Origin: an uncultured Pseudomonadota bacterium
GTDB lineage: Bacteria > Myxococcota_A > Bradymonadia > Bradymonadales > GCA-2716585
Reading direction: 5' to 3'
DNA: 64,000 nt
Assembly: GCA_937123825.1 (NCBI GenBank)
Contig: CAKZKQ010000658.1
Coordinates: 1 to 64,000, forward strand
Shown: piece after piece, positions 5,009 to 14,900 of the stretch
Layout of the letters: each line of letters starts with the position of its first letter
Numbering within the stretch: the first letter of the stretch is position 1
The notes under the pieces: model-generated
Seen by the model: only the letters and a program-made list of their open reading frames with translations
Databases searched by the model: none
What the model was told of the DNA's origin: nothing
Position numbers and translations under genes: made by a program

Positions 5009-7813
5009 GTGGTCAGCTTGATCGTCGCAGAAAAACCCTCCGTGGCCAGGGACCTGGCCAAAGTCCTCAAGGTCAAATCCAAGGTCGACAGCAGTCATTA
5101 CAAAGGCAACCGGGTCTGGATCACCTGGTGCCTGGGCCACATGGCCGAGCTGTGCGAACCGGCCCACTACGACCCCGCATGGAAAGCCTGGCGCTCGCAG
5201 ACCCTGCCCATGCTGCCCGAAGACTTTCAGGTCCGGCCCATCAAGCGCAGCGCCGACCACTGGCGCAAGCTGGCCAAGCTCTTCACCAACAAAAACATCG
5301 ACACCGTCATCAACGCCTGCGACGCCGGACGCGAAGGAGAGCTGATCTTCCGCTACGCCTATGAGCTGGCCGGGTGCAACAAACCCGTGCGCCGCCTGTG
5401 GCTCTCCTCGCTGACCGACAAGGCCATCCAGGACGGCCTGCGCAACATGCGCCCCGGCTCCGACTTCGACGCCCTGGGTGACGCCGCGCGCTCTCGCTCC
5501 GAGGCCGACTGGCTCATCGGACTCAACGCCACCCGCGCCCTGACCATCCTCAGTCGGCGCCACGGCGGCGGCCAACTCTTTAGCGTCGGCCGGGTCCAAA
5601 CCCCCACGCTGGCCATCATCGTCGAGCGCGAGCTGGAGATCGAGTCCTTTGTCCCCGAGCCCTTCTGGCAACTCTATGGCCACTTCAAAACCGAAGGCGG
5701 CCAATACCAGGGCCTCTGGCACACCCCCGATGGCAAAACCAACCGCCTGGACAAAGAACCCGACGCCAAAGCCATCGTCGCAGCCGTCACCGGCAAGACC
5801 GGCGCCATCACCAAGGTCGAGCAGAAAAAGGTCCGCGAGCGACCCCCCCTGCTCTTTGACCTCACCCAACTCCAGCGCGCCGCCAACCGCCGCTACGGCT
5901 ACTCCGCCGCCGCCACCCTGGCCGCCGCCCAGACCCTCTACGAAAAATACAAGATCCTGACCTACCCCAGGACCGACTCAAACCACCTCACCACCGACAT
6001 GGTCGCCAGCCTCCCGGGGCGGCTGCGCGGCGTCAACATCGGGCCCTACGCCCCATTCTGCCAGCACCTCCTTGGCAACCTGCCGCTGCCCACCAGCAAG
6101 CGCATCGTCAACAACAAAGAGGTCGGCGACCACCACGCCATCATCCCCACCGGCCGCAAGCCCAACATCGAGTCGCTGCCCGAGATCGAGCGCCGCGTCT
6201 TTGCTCTGGTCGTGCGCCGCTTCATCGCCGTCTTCTACCCGCCGGCCATCTTTGCCACCACCCGCATCGAGACCACGGTCGAAAAACACCTCTTCGTCAC
6301 CCGCGGCCGCGTCTGCCTCGACCCCGGATGGCATGCCGTTGAGCCCCAACCCAAGACAAAGAAGCCCAGCGGCAACGCCCGCGCCAAAAAGGGCGCCGCC
6401 GCCGACAGCGGCAAAGGCAAAGAGCCCGAACAAGAGCTGCCCATCGTCAAAAAAGGCCAACCCGCCATCGCCGAGCGCGTCCGGCTCCACAAAGGCATGA
6501 CCCAGCCCCCCAAGCGCTACAACGAAGCCTCGCTGCTGGGCGCCATGGAGCGCGCCGGGTCCAAACTCGACGACGCCGAACTGCGCCGCGCCATGAAAGA
6601 GTCTGGCCTGGGCACACCCGCCACCCGCGCCAACATCATCGAGACCCTCCTGCGCCGAGACTTCATCCAGCGCAAAGGCAAAAACCTTGTCCCCACCGAC
6701 CAGGGCCGCACCCTCATCCAGACCATCCCCGTCGATGACCTCAAGAGCGCGCGCCTGACCGGCTCCTGGGAAGCGCGCCTGTCCCAGATCGCCGACGGCC
6801 GCATCTCCCGACAAGACTTCATGGCCGAGGTCCGCAAGCTCACCGCCACCATCATCCCCAACATCCTCTCCGCCACCGACAACCCACACCTGGCCGCCGC
6901 CGCTGCCGCCGCCGACAACGGCGGCAACGCCCTTGGCAAGTGCCCCGTTTGCAACACCCCCGTCACCGAGGGCTTCAAGGCCTACAGCTGCCGCACCGGC
7001 CGCGACTGCACCTTTGTCATCTTCAAGACCGTCGCCAAACGCAAAATCTCGCCCAAGCTCGTCCAGGTCTTGCTGGCCAAACGCCGCACCAAGGTCCTCA
7101 AAGGCTTCCGCAGCAAGGCCGGCAAAACCTTCGAAACCGCTCTTATTCTGACCAACGAAGGCAAAATCGCCTTTGACTTCGGCGGCAACGCAGGCGGTGG
7201 CGGTGGCTCTCTCCGCAGCAGCCCCAACAACAACGGCGGCAGCGGCAACCAAAACGGCGGCAACCAAGGCGACGATCCCTTCGGCCCCATGTCCCACGTC
7301 CCGCACCCCGCCAGCTACAACCAGGACGAAAACCCCTTCGCCCCCTCCTCAAACGGCCCCCCCGCTGCTCGCCCCCCGCAGCGCAACGCGCCACCCGCCC
7401 CCGCACCGCCCGCGCCCGCTGCCGCGGCCAGCGCCACCCAGCCCCCGCCCACCCAAACCAAGCCGCCCCAAACCGACACCCAGGCCCCCCCGTGCCCCTG
7501 CTGCAAAGAGGGCCACATGATCAAGGGTCGCAAAGGCTGGGGCTGCTCTCGCTGGCGACAGGGCTGCCGCTTTGTGGTCTGGTTTGAACAACACGGCCAC
7601 ACCATCCCCGACGACGAAGCCGACCGACTCCTGCGCAAAGGCCGCACCCGCATGATGAACGGCTTCACCGACCCCCAAAGCGGCCAGACCATCCGCGCAC
7701 GGCTCGCCCTTGATCTTGGCGCCGACAACAACGTCGTTCTTGAGCCCTCCAAGGCCAAGCCCCGCAAGTCCGCCGCCAAAAAGACTGCCCAGCCCCCCGC
7801 CGCCAACCCCTGA
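5009..7813 (+). CDS. topB: DNA topoisomerase III (type IA)
   Basis: A 934-aa type IA topoisomerase that relaxes and decatenates DNA through a 5'-phosphotyrosine link. The N-terminal Toprim domain starts EKPSVARDL and has the acidic motif DAGREGE from residue 105. The catalytic Tyr is at about 319 in KILTYPRTDSN. The TopB-like order and absence of E. coli TopA-type spacing favour topoisomerase III. After residue 640 there is a zinc-binding-like CPVC...CRTGRDC block. A low-complexity Gly/Asn/Pro linker follows (about 720-825), then a second CPCC...GWGC block and a basic tail. This is far longer than E. coli TopB (about 650 aa). The GTG start has CAGGAG seven bases upstream. Confidence 0.92.
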   Translation: MVSLIVAEKPSVARDLAKVLKVKSKVDSSHYKGNRVWITWCLGHMAELCEPAHYDPAWKAWRSQTLPMLPEDFQVRPIKRSADHWRKLAKLFTNKNIDTVINACDAGREGELIFRYAYELAGCNKPVRRLWLSSLTDKAIQDGLRNMRPGSDFDALGDAARSRSEADWLIGLNATRALTILSRRHGGGQLFSVGRVQTPTLAIIVERELEIESFVPEPFWQLYGHFKTEGGQYQGLWHTPDGKTNRLDKEPDAKAIVAAVTGKTGAITKVEQKKVRERPPLLFDLTQLQRAANRRYGYSAAATLAAAQTLYEKYKILTYPRTDSNHLTTDMVASLPGRLRGVNIGPYAPFCQHLLGNLPLPTSKRIVNNKEVGDHHAIIPTGRKPNIESLPEIERRVFALVVRRFIAVFYPPAIFATTRIETTVEKHLFVTRGRVCLDPGWHAVEPQPKTKKPSGNARAKKGAAADSGKGKEPEQELPIVKKGQPAIAERVRLHKGMTQPPKRYNEASLLGAMERAGSKLDDAELRRAMKESGLGTPATRANIIETLLRRDFIQRKGKNLVPTDQGRTLIQTIPVDDLKSARLTGSWEARLSQIADGRISRQDFMAEVRKLTATIIPNILSATDNPHLAAAAAAADNGGNALGKCPVCNTPVTEGFKAYSCRTGRDCTFVIFKTVAKRKISPKLVQVLLAKRRTKVLKGFRSKAGKTFETALILTNEGKIAFDFGGNAGGGGGSLRSSPNNNGGSGNQNGGNQGDDPFGPMSHVPHPASYNQDENPFAPSSNGPPAARPPQRNAPPAPAPPAPAAAASATQPPPTQTKPPQTDTQAPPCPCCKEGHMIKGRKGWGCSRWRQGCRFVVWFEQHGHTIPDDEADRLLRKGRTRMMNGFTDPQSGQTIRARLALDLGADNNVVLEPSKAKPRKSAAKKTAQPPAANP

Positions 7814-7944
7814 CGATTTCCTTGCTGCTGCCAAAACTAATTTCCCTGTCCTTGCGTTGTGAGAGCCAGTCTTCTGGAGTTATCCTGGGATCCACACCAG
7901 ACATGTGCTCACCAGAAGCGTTCTCATCACACAGAGCCCAGCTG

Positions 7945-7971
7945 GCCCGGTCCCCTTTTGCCCGGGCTTTT
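7945..7971 (+). terminator. Intrinsic terminator between topB and the DUF4139 genes
   Basis: GCCCGG (7945-7950) pairs with CCGGGC (7962-7967) and is followed by TTTT. It lies just before the ribosome site of the next gene, so it separates the topB transcript from the DUF4139 pair or attenuates read-through. Confidence 0.6.
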
Positions 7972-7985
7972 GACAGGAGGTTGCG

Positions 7986-10124
7986 TTGGAGACAAAAGAG
8001 CTGCTCTCTTCGAGCCGCATCACCGCTGTGGTCGTCTACGCCCGCGGCGCACTGGTCACTCGGACCGTCGAGGTGCCCACACCGCTCGACCCCGGGGCGA
8101 TGATCCTGCGCATCCCGCAGATCACCCCGCTGGCCGACCCCGGCAGCGTGCGCGTCACCCTCGATGGACAGCGGCAGGTCCTGGGCGTCCACAGCGCCCT
8201 GGTCTTTCCCGAGACGGTCGGAGACCCCGGCGTCCTTCGCGCCGAAGTCCAGGCCCTCGAAGACGAAGACCGCCGCATCAGCGCCCTGCTGACCGCCTGC
8301 CAAAGCCTGCGCCGCCGCCTGCTCGACGCCGAGGTCAACCTCGACGCCAACCGCAAGACCCTGCGCAAGCCCGACCAACGCTTCGCCGACGCCATGGCCG
8401 CCTCGGTGCTCTTTGACGGCCTGACCGCCGAAGAAGCCGCCAAGCTCACCGAACTCGAAGCCCAGCACCGCGCCAACCAACGCGCCCTTGGCGCCGCCCG
8501 GTTGGCCCTCTCACAGGCCACCGCCGCCGAAGCCGCCGCCGCCACCGACCCACAGCGCCACTTCCTTGTCCGCGTCGCCCCCGGCGAAGGCCGCATCGAG
8601 CGTCTGACGCTGACCTACGCCGTCAAAGAGGCCCGCTGGTGGCCCGCCTACGCCGTGCGCCTCGATCAGGCCGCCACCGCCGCCGACATGTCCCTGGAGG
8701 CCTTTGTGGCCCAGTCCACCGGCGAAGACTGGTCCGATGTCGAGCTTGGCCTGTGCACCGCCGACATGATCCACGACATCCGCCTGCCCAAGCTGCCCTC
8801 GCTGCGCTTTGGCCGCCAACAGACCCCGGCGCGCACCGGCTATCGGCCACCTCCGGCAGACCTCGAAACCCTCTTTGAAGGTTTTGATCAGGCCCAGGCC
8901 CCCGCGTCGCAACCACCCCCATCCATGCCGACTGCCAAACCAGCCCCCGCGCGGCAAATGCTCAAGTCCGAAACCGTGCTCCTGGACAAGTTTGGGGATT
9001 TTGACGGCGACGACGACGGGGTTTTTATGCCGGCCCCCAAAGGCATGCCCGCCCCCCAATCACCGCCCATGCCCCCTGGCATGCCCATGCCTTCTGGTGC
9101 GCCCATGCCCATGAAGGCCAAAAAGATGCGCAAGCGCGACTCATCCCTGGAGCGGGCCCGCAGCGCAGGCGCACCCTCGCCCGAGGCCATGCGCAGCCTT
9201 GGAGGCTTTGGCGGCAGCGCCAGCAGCTACGACGAGGAAATCTATGAAGACGACCTCGCGCTCGATGACATGGAGGGGGGCGAAGCGATTGTGGTCAGCG
9301 CTGAGGCCTGGCTGCGCTTTGACGCCCTCATCCTGCGCTCTCCGCTGAAGTCTTCCTCCCGAGGTCGGTTGGAGAAGAGACCCGCGCAGGACTGGAGCGG
9401 GCCGCTGCGCCAGGCTGCCGGGCGCTTCTCTTCCATCAACGCCCCCGCCGGGACCACTGACCCCAGATCCTCCCGAGGCCACTTTGACCATCGCTACGAC
9501 GCCATCGCGCGCCTCGATGTGGAGTCCAACGGCAAGGTGCAGCGCGTCAGCCTGCGCTCGGCCCCGGCCCAGTGCACCATGCGCCTGACCACCACCCCGG
9601 TGCAGACCCCCGAGGTCTTCCGCGAGATCGTGGCCACAAACCCCTTTGGCGCCCCGCTGCTGGCCGGACCCATCGACATTTTTGTCGACGGTGCCCTGGT
9701 CCGCACCTCTCCGCTGGACGCGGTGGACAAAGGCGCCGAGGTCCGCTTTGGGCTCGGCGTCGAGGAGCGCGTGCGCGTGGTCCGCAACCCCAGCACCCGC
9801 GAAGACACCGTCGGCTTGCTCAAAGGCACCACCAGCATCGAAACCAACATCTCCATCGAGTTGGCCTCCTCGCTTGGTCGCCCCATCACCGTCGAAGTCT
9901 ACGACCGCATCCCCGTCACCGACGACAAAGAGGTCACCGTCGAGCGCACTGGCTCCAACCCCCAGGCCACCACCTACACCCAGAAAGACCGGCACCAGCC
10001 CATCCGCGGCGGCCTGTCCTGGGCCGTCGAGGTCCCCGCAGGGGGTCAAACCCGCGTGGACTTTGGCTACACCATCTCCTTGCCCGCCAAACGTGAACTG
10101 ATGGGAGGCAACCGCCGTGAGTGA
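7986..10124 (+). CDS. DUF4139 (MuiA-like) protein 1
   Basis: A 712-aa cytoplasmic-looking protein of the DUF4140/DUF4139 (mucoidy inhibitor MuiA) type. A short N-terminal beta domain (VVVYARGALVTR) is followed by a long Ala/Arg-rich helical stretch (about 75-190, probable coiled coil). A beta-rich DUF4139 region comes next (YAVKEARWWPAYAVRL). It is interrupted by a Pro/Met-rich linker (about 300-380) and resumes to the C terminus (VEVYDRIPVTDDKEVTVE). The biochemical role of the family is unknown. The TTG start has AGGAGG five bases upstream. It overlaps the next gene by eight bases, so the pair is coupled. Confidence 0.8.
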   Translation: METKELLSSSRITAVVVYARGALVTRTVEVPTPLDPGAMILRIPQITPLADPGSVRVTLDGQRQVLGVHSALVFPETVGDPGVLRAEVQALEDEDRRISALLTACQSLRRRLLDAEVNLDANRKTLRKPDQRFADAMAASVLFDGLTAEEAAKLTELEAQHRANQRALGAARLALSQATAAEAAAATDPQRHFLVRVAPGEGRIERLTLTYAVKEARWWPAYAVRLDQAATAADMSLEAFVAQSTGEDWSDVELGLCTADMIHDIRLPKLPSLRFGRQQTPARTGYRPPPADLETLFEGFDQAQAPASQPPPSMPTAKPAPARQMLKSETVLLDKFGDFDGDDDGVFMPAPKGMPAPQSPPMPPGMPMPSGAPMPMKAKKMRKRDSSLERARSAGAPSPEAMRSLGGFGGSASSYDEEIYEDDLALDDMEGGEAIVVSAEAWLRFDALILRSPLKSSSRGRLEKRPAQDWSGPLRQAAGRFSSINAPAGTTDPRSSRGHFDHRYDAIARLDVESNGKVQRVSLRSAPAQCTMRLTTTPVQTPEVFREIVATNPFGAPLLAGPIDIFVDGALVRTSPLDAVDKGAEVRFGLGVEERVRVVRNPSTREDTVGLLKGTTSIETNISIELASSLGRPITVEVYDRIPVTDDKEVTVERTGSNPQATTYTQKDRHQPIRGGLSWAVEVPAGGQTRVDFGYTISLPAKRELMGGNRRE

Positions 10125-11658
10125 ACCCCAACAAAGTCGCGCCACCCGCGTCACCCTCTACGAAGACCGCGCCGAGGTCACGCGCCGCGCCCGAGTCCGC
10201 GCAGGCGCCGGTCAGGGCTGGGTCCAGATCGCCGGGATCACCCCCTACATCGACGACCGCAGCCTCCAGACCAAGGTCATCACCGGCACCGCCGAGCTGC
10301 TCACCGCCCGCGTCCGCCGCCGCATGGTCACACCCGAAAGCGCCGACACCCAGCCCCTCCAGGAGGCCTGCGACAGCGCCAGCCAGGACGTCACCACAAG
10401 CGCCCGCGACGTCGAGCGCACCTCCAGCGCGGCGCGCCGCCTGGAAAACCTCCAGGAGGGCTGGTTTGAGGCCCTCAGCGCCGTGCCCACCCTGGCCGGA
10501 CAGGAAGACGTCTGGTGGCAGACCTGGCGCCGCCTTCGCCAAAGCCAGGAAGACGCCCTCCGGGCCCGCGTCGAAGGCCACATCAACCACGATCGCCTCA
10601 TCGCCCAGCGCGACCTCGCCAAGCGCCGCCTCCAGGACGCGCTCGTGCAAAACCCCCGCTGTGAATCCATCATCGAGGTCCAGCTCTCCAGCGACACCGA
10701 CACCGAGGTCGAACTGGAACTCGTCTACCGCACCCCCTGCGCGCTGTGGCGCCCCGAACACCTGGCGCGTCTGGTGGGCAGCGGGGACGACGCCCGTGTT
10801 GAGTGGACCACCTGGGCCACCGCCTGGCAGATCACCGGCGAAGACTGGGACGGCGTCGAGGTGGTCTTCTCCACCGCGCGGCCGGCCAGCATCGCCAGCG
10901 CCCCGCTTCTTGAGGACGACGTCGTCATCAGCCGCCGCAAGAGCCGCGAAGAGCGCCGTCAGGTCGTGGTCGAGGTCCGAGAGCAGAGCTTTGAGCATGC
11001 CCGCAGCGACGGCGGCGCCGCCGAGTTGGACTTGATGCCCGGCGTCGATGATGGCGGAGAGCCCATCATGCTTCGGGGCAGCGGCCCCGTCGCGCTGCCG
11101 TCATCGGGAGAGCCCACCAGGGTCGAGGTCCTCAAGATCGACATGCGCGCCGCGGTTGAGCCGATCGTCATGCCCGAAAAGTCCCCCGTGGCCCACCTCA
11201 AGGCCTCTCTAACGTGGTCAGGACAGGTGCCGCTGCTGGCCGGACCGCTGCGGGTGGCTCGTGAGGCGGGCATGGTGGGGCGCTCCAGCGTGGACTTTGT
11301 GGGGGCTGGGGAGCCCTTTGTGATGGGATTTGGCCCCGACGATGCTCTGCGCGTGCGCCGCGTTCAAACCGAAAAGCGCGACACCGTCCCTGTCATCGGC
11401 ACCCAGAAGCTCGCGCGCCACGTCACCCTCTACGTCTCCAACCTCTCTGACGAGCCGCGCTCTTTGAACGTCATCGAACGCATCCCCGTCTCTGAAATCG
11501 ACGCCGTCGAAATCGACCTGACCGAGGCCCGAGGCTGGACCCTCAACGACCGCCACGGTCTGCTCACCCGTCAGGTCACCCTTGGGGGCAATCAGGGTCA
11601 CGAAGCCAGCTTCCGCTACGAGATCACCGCCTCTCCCAAGGTCGTCCTGCCGTTTTGA
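10117..11658 (+). CDS. DUF4139 (MuiA-like) protein 2
   Basis: A 513-aa paralogue of the preceding gene with the same order: beta domain (VTLYEDRAEVTRRA), helical middle, then a DUF4139-like beta domain. The latter includes RTPCALWRPEHLARL, TGEDWDGVEVVFST and IERIPVSEIDAVEI. It lacks the Pro/Met-rich insert. The GTG start follows GGGAGG and overlaps the end of the upstream gene. The two probably work together, perhaps as a heteromer. No signal peptide. Function unknown. Confidence 0.8.
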   Translation: MSEPQQSRATRVTLYEDRAEVTRRARVRAGAGQGWVQIAGITPYIDDRSLQTKVITGTAELLTARVRRRMVTPESADTQPLQEACDSASQDVTTSARDVERTSSAARRLENLQEGWFEALSAVPTLAGQEDVWWQTWRRLRQSQEDALRARVEGHINHDRLIAQRDLAKRRLQDALVQNPRCESIIEVQLSSDTDTEVELELVYRTPCALWRPEHLARLVGSGDDARVEWTTWATAWQITGEDWDGVEVVFSTARPASIASAPLLEDDVVISRRKSREERRQVVVEVREQSFEHARSDGGAAELDLMPGVDDGGEPIMLRGSGPVALPSSGEPTRVEVLKIDMRAAVEPIVMPEKSPVAHLKASLTWSGQVPLLAGPLRVAREAGMVGRSSVDFVGAGEPFVMGFGPDDALRVRRVQTEKRDTVPVIGTQKLARHVTLYVSNLSDEPRSLNVIERIPVSEIDAVEIDLTEARGWTLNDRHGLLTRQVTLGGNQGHEASFRYEITASPKVVLPF

Positions 11659-11663
11659 GCCCT

Positions 11664-11820
11664 AGGGCGTGTTTGCAAAATCTCCCATCGACATGCGGCC
11701 CGACGACACCGATCCCGTCGTCGTCGATGCTCAACGGGTCAAAGACCCGCCTGCGCTCTCCTCCTCGACCTCGATGCCGTCGGGCTCGCCTGTCTCGGTC
11801 CCATTTTGCAAACACGCCCT
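11664..11820. mobile_element. MITE-like element with 18-bp perfect terminal inverted repeats
   Basis: AGGGCGTGTTTGCAAAAT at 11664-11681 is exactly repeated in inverted orientation at 11803-11820. The total is 157 bp, with no transposase between and the left end six bases past a stop codon. The short interior, perfect long repeats and intergenic site fit a non-autonomous transposon. Flanks are TA on the left and TG on the right if the repeat begins at GGGCG, so a TA duplication would need one mutation. It could instead be a large hairpin terminator or structured RNA. Confidence 0.55.
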
Positions 11821-11962
11821 GAAAAGAGGGAAAAGGCGCCTTCTGGCCTGTTTTAAGGCGAGCACCGCCCTTGGGGGTTGGTGGGGGCGGGAGGCGCGGC
11901 GGCGGCCGTAGGCTCGACGTGTGCCGGGGTGGGTTTTAACAGGCCGCCGTTGCGTGGACAGG

Positions 11963-11994
11963 AGCGCACACAGCCGTGGGATGCTGTGTGCGCT
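11963..11994 (-). terminator. Strong hairpin at end of giant lipoprotein operon
   Basis: A perfect 12-bp stem (AGCGCACACAGC with its complement, 8-base loop) starts six bases beyond the stop codon of the 1795-aa gene. No T-run follows on the minus strand, so it may stabilise the mRNA 3' end or act with Rho rather than as a classic terminator. Confidence 0.55.
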
Positions 11995-11999
11995 TGGTA

Positions 12000-14900
12000 T
12001 CAGTCGCAGAAGCCGGGGAAGTTGCAGCGTCCAGAGAGGCAGACGCGGTTTTCCACGCAGACGCTGCCGCGCCCCAGCTTGCCCTGGCAGCTGCCGCTGC
12101 CGTTGCAGAACTGGTTGCTGTTGCAGCCGCGTCCGACCTCGCACTGGCGGCAAACGACGCCGTTGCAGATGCCCGAACTGCACACCCGGTCCTCGACACA
12201 CGCGCTGCCGTTGCCCAGCGTGTTCTGGCAGGCGCCGTCGCCGTTGCAGAACTCATCGCTGTCGCAACCTTGCCCAATGCGGCACTCACGGCAGACAACG
12301 CCATTGCAGATGCCCGAGCTGCACACCCGGTTTTCCACGCAGACGCTGCCGTTGCCCAGCTTGGTCTGACAGTTGCCGTCACCGTTGCAGAACTGGTTGC
12401 TGTTGCAGCCGCGCCCGACCTCACATTGGCGGCAGACGACGCCGTTGCAGATGTCGGACTGGCACACGCGGTCTTCGACGCAGACACTGCCGTTGGGGAC
12501 TTTGTCGTCGCAGACGCCTGCGTTGCAGAACTCGTCGCTGTTGCAGTTGCTGTCGCGGCTGCACTGGGTCTTGCAGGTGCCAAAGCTGCACAGCAGGCCA
12601 CTGTTGCACTCCTGGTTGGAGTCGCACTGGCCTCCGACACCGCGGCGGTTTTCGCAAGAGTTTTGGCCGCCCACGACGATCTCGCAGTACTGGTTGGCGC
12701 TGCAGTTGCCATTGTTGACGCACTCGGTGCAGGTCACATCGCAGATGTTGGTCTGACAGACGCGGTTTTCCACGCAGGCGTCCCCGTTGGGGAGTTTGTC
12801 AAAGCAGCCGCCCAGGTTGCAGAACTCATCGCCGTTGCAGTTGTTGTCGTTGGAGCACTCGCGGCGGCATTGGCCCAGCGCGCAGCTGAGCCCATCGCGG
12901 CACTCCTGGTTGGAGTCGCACTGGCCGCCTTCACCGCGGCGGTTTTCGCAAGAGTTCTGGTCTCCCACGATGATGTCACAGTACTGGTTGGCGCCGCAGT
13001 CGTCGTTGTTGGCGCACTCGGTACAGGTGACATCGCAGACACCCGAGCGGCACACGCCGTCGCGGCCGCAGACGGTGCCGTTGTCGAGCAGGGGCTGGCA
13101 GGCGCCGCCGATGTCGCAGAACCCGTCATCGCAGTCGCTGTCCTCGTTGCATTCAAGGCACCGGCCCAGGCTGCAAGCGCCCGAGGTGCAGGCGGCGTTT
13201 TCGTCGCAGGTGTCTCCGGCGGCGCCCAACGGTGAGCAGACATTGATCTGGCAGTAGGTCTGTCCGGTGCAGTCGTCGTGGTTGTCACAGGGGGTGGTGC
13301 AGCGGTTTTCCTGGGGCCCGCTGGCGGGGCAGAAGCTCGACAAGCACTGGTCGCGGTCGGTGCACTCTTGCCCGTTGTCCAGTTGGGGTTCGCAGAGGTT
13401 GTCCTCGCAGTAGGCGCCCTGTCCGCACTCGGGGTCATCGACGCAGCTTTGTCGGCAGACCCCATCGGTACAGGGACCAGCGGCGCAGGCGCGGTCTTCG
13501 GCGCACGCCTGTCCGGCACCCAGCGGCGCGGCGCACGCGTCATTGAGGCACAAGCCCGATGCGCACAGCGCGTCGCTTTGGCACAGTTCGCCGTTGGCCA
13601 GCTTGGGTTGGCAGGTGCGTTGGTTGTCGCAAAACATGGAGGGACCACAGTCGATGTCTTGTTCACACTGGACCAGCGTCTCCACAGCGCGTTCGCAGTC
13701 GTTTTCGCGCGCATCGTCGCCATCTTGCGCGGTGCCTGGGCCGACGCCGGGTGCCGCGCAGGTTTTGGTGGACTCGGGGCCGTCAATGAGGTTGCCGCCG
13801 GGGCCAAGCAGGACCGCAATCGAGGGGCCACCGGCGCCGGGGCTGCCAGCGGTGCCGTCACCGCCATTGCCGCCGTCTCCGCCGCGTCCGCCATTGGTGG
13901 CGTTGTCCTGCAGCGCGGCGCTGTAGGGGTGGCCCGCCAGACGTTCTTCGTCCTGGGTGTTGCCGTCATTGAGGCCAAGGCCCCCGGCGCCGCCTTGCTG
14001 GCCAGCGCCGCCTTCACCGCCGTCGCCGCCGTCGCTGGCCTCAAGCGCAGCGCGGATCAACTCCAGCTGGCCGCTGACGACAAAGGCCGCGATGGAGCCG
14101 CCGCCGGTGCCGCCGCCGTTGCCGCCGTTGCCGCCGCAGCCGCCCGCGCCGCCGCCGCCGCCGTGGCCGCCTCGGTTGGGGCAGCCGCCCACCTCGGTGC
14201 CCGCGCCTCGGCCGCCGCCACCGCCGCCACCGCCGCCGCCGTTGGTGCCCGGCTGGCCGGGCAGCCCAGCGCGTCCAACCCAGCCCAGCCCCAGGCTGTA
14301 GAAACCTTCGCCGGGTTGGGGGACGAAGTTGGGTGTGGTGCCATCATCGCCGTCGCTGCCCACGGAGTTTTCGGGGACATTGTCGCCGGACTCGTCATCG
14401 CAGTTGGTGATGACCAGCGAGGCGGCGCCGCCAGTGGCCCCACCGTCTCCGCTTTGACCTGCCAGAGGGGCTTCGCTGTCCATGGGGGCGTCGCAGCCGC
14501 TCAAGACTGTGCCGCCCGCGCCGCCGTCGCCGCCAGCACAGTCTGAACCGCCGCCGCAGGTGCAGGCGCCGCCGCGTCCGCTGGTCCAATAGGCGTCGGG
14601 ACACTCCAGGCCGCAGAACCCGGCGGCGATCTGGCAGCCATGTTGGCCAGATTGGCCGTGTTCTCCGCTCAGCGCGGCGTTTTCAAAGGCAGCGCCGGGC
14701 TGGCCGTCGTCACCGGGGCCCGCCAGGAGGTCAAAGTCTTCGAGCGTGACCGTGGCGCCGCCAGAGTCGACCCGCATGCCGACCACAGTGCGGCCATTGA
14801 GTGTCTGGTTGTCGTCTTCGGACAGCACGACGGCCACGTCAAAGCGGCTGATCACCAGGTTTTCATTGCGCCCGGTCACCGACCAGCCCAGCGGGTTTTG

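Larger units (their letters stand above)
11659..11999. other. Intergenic region between converging transcripts
   Basis: It holds the 157-bp MITE-like element (11664-11820) and a strong hairpin (11963-11994) at the end of the minus-strand lipoprotein operon. No convincing gene is present. A short plus-strand frame crossing the element is low quality. Confidence 0.6.

Noticed and set aside
11669..11911. 80-aa plus-strand frame crossing the MITE-like element
   Set aside because: No ribosome site, and its sequence is dictated by the inverted repeats.
12000..13250. Regular short repeats that could suggest a CRISPR array
   Set aside because: The repeats are in frame, encode Cys-rich protein modules and vary like protein repeats; spacers are not unique non-coding segments.
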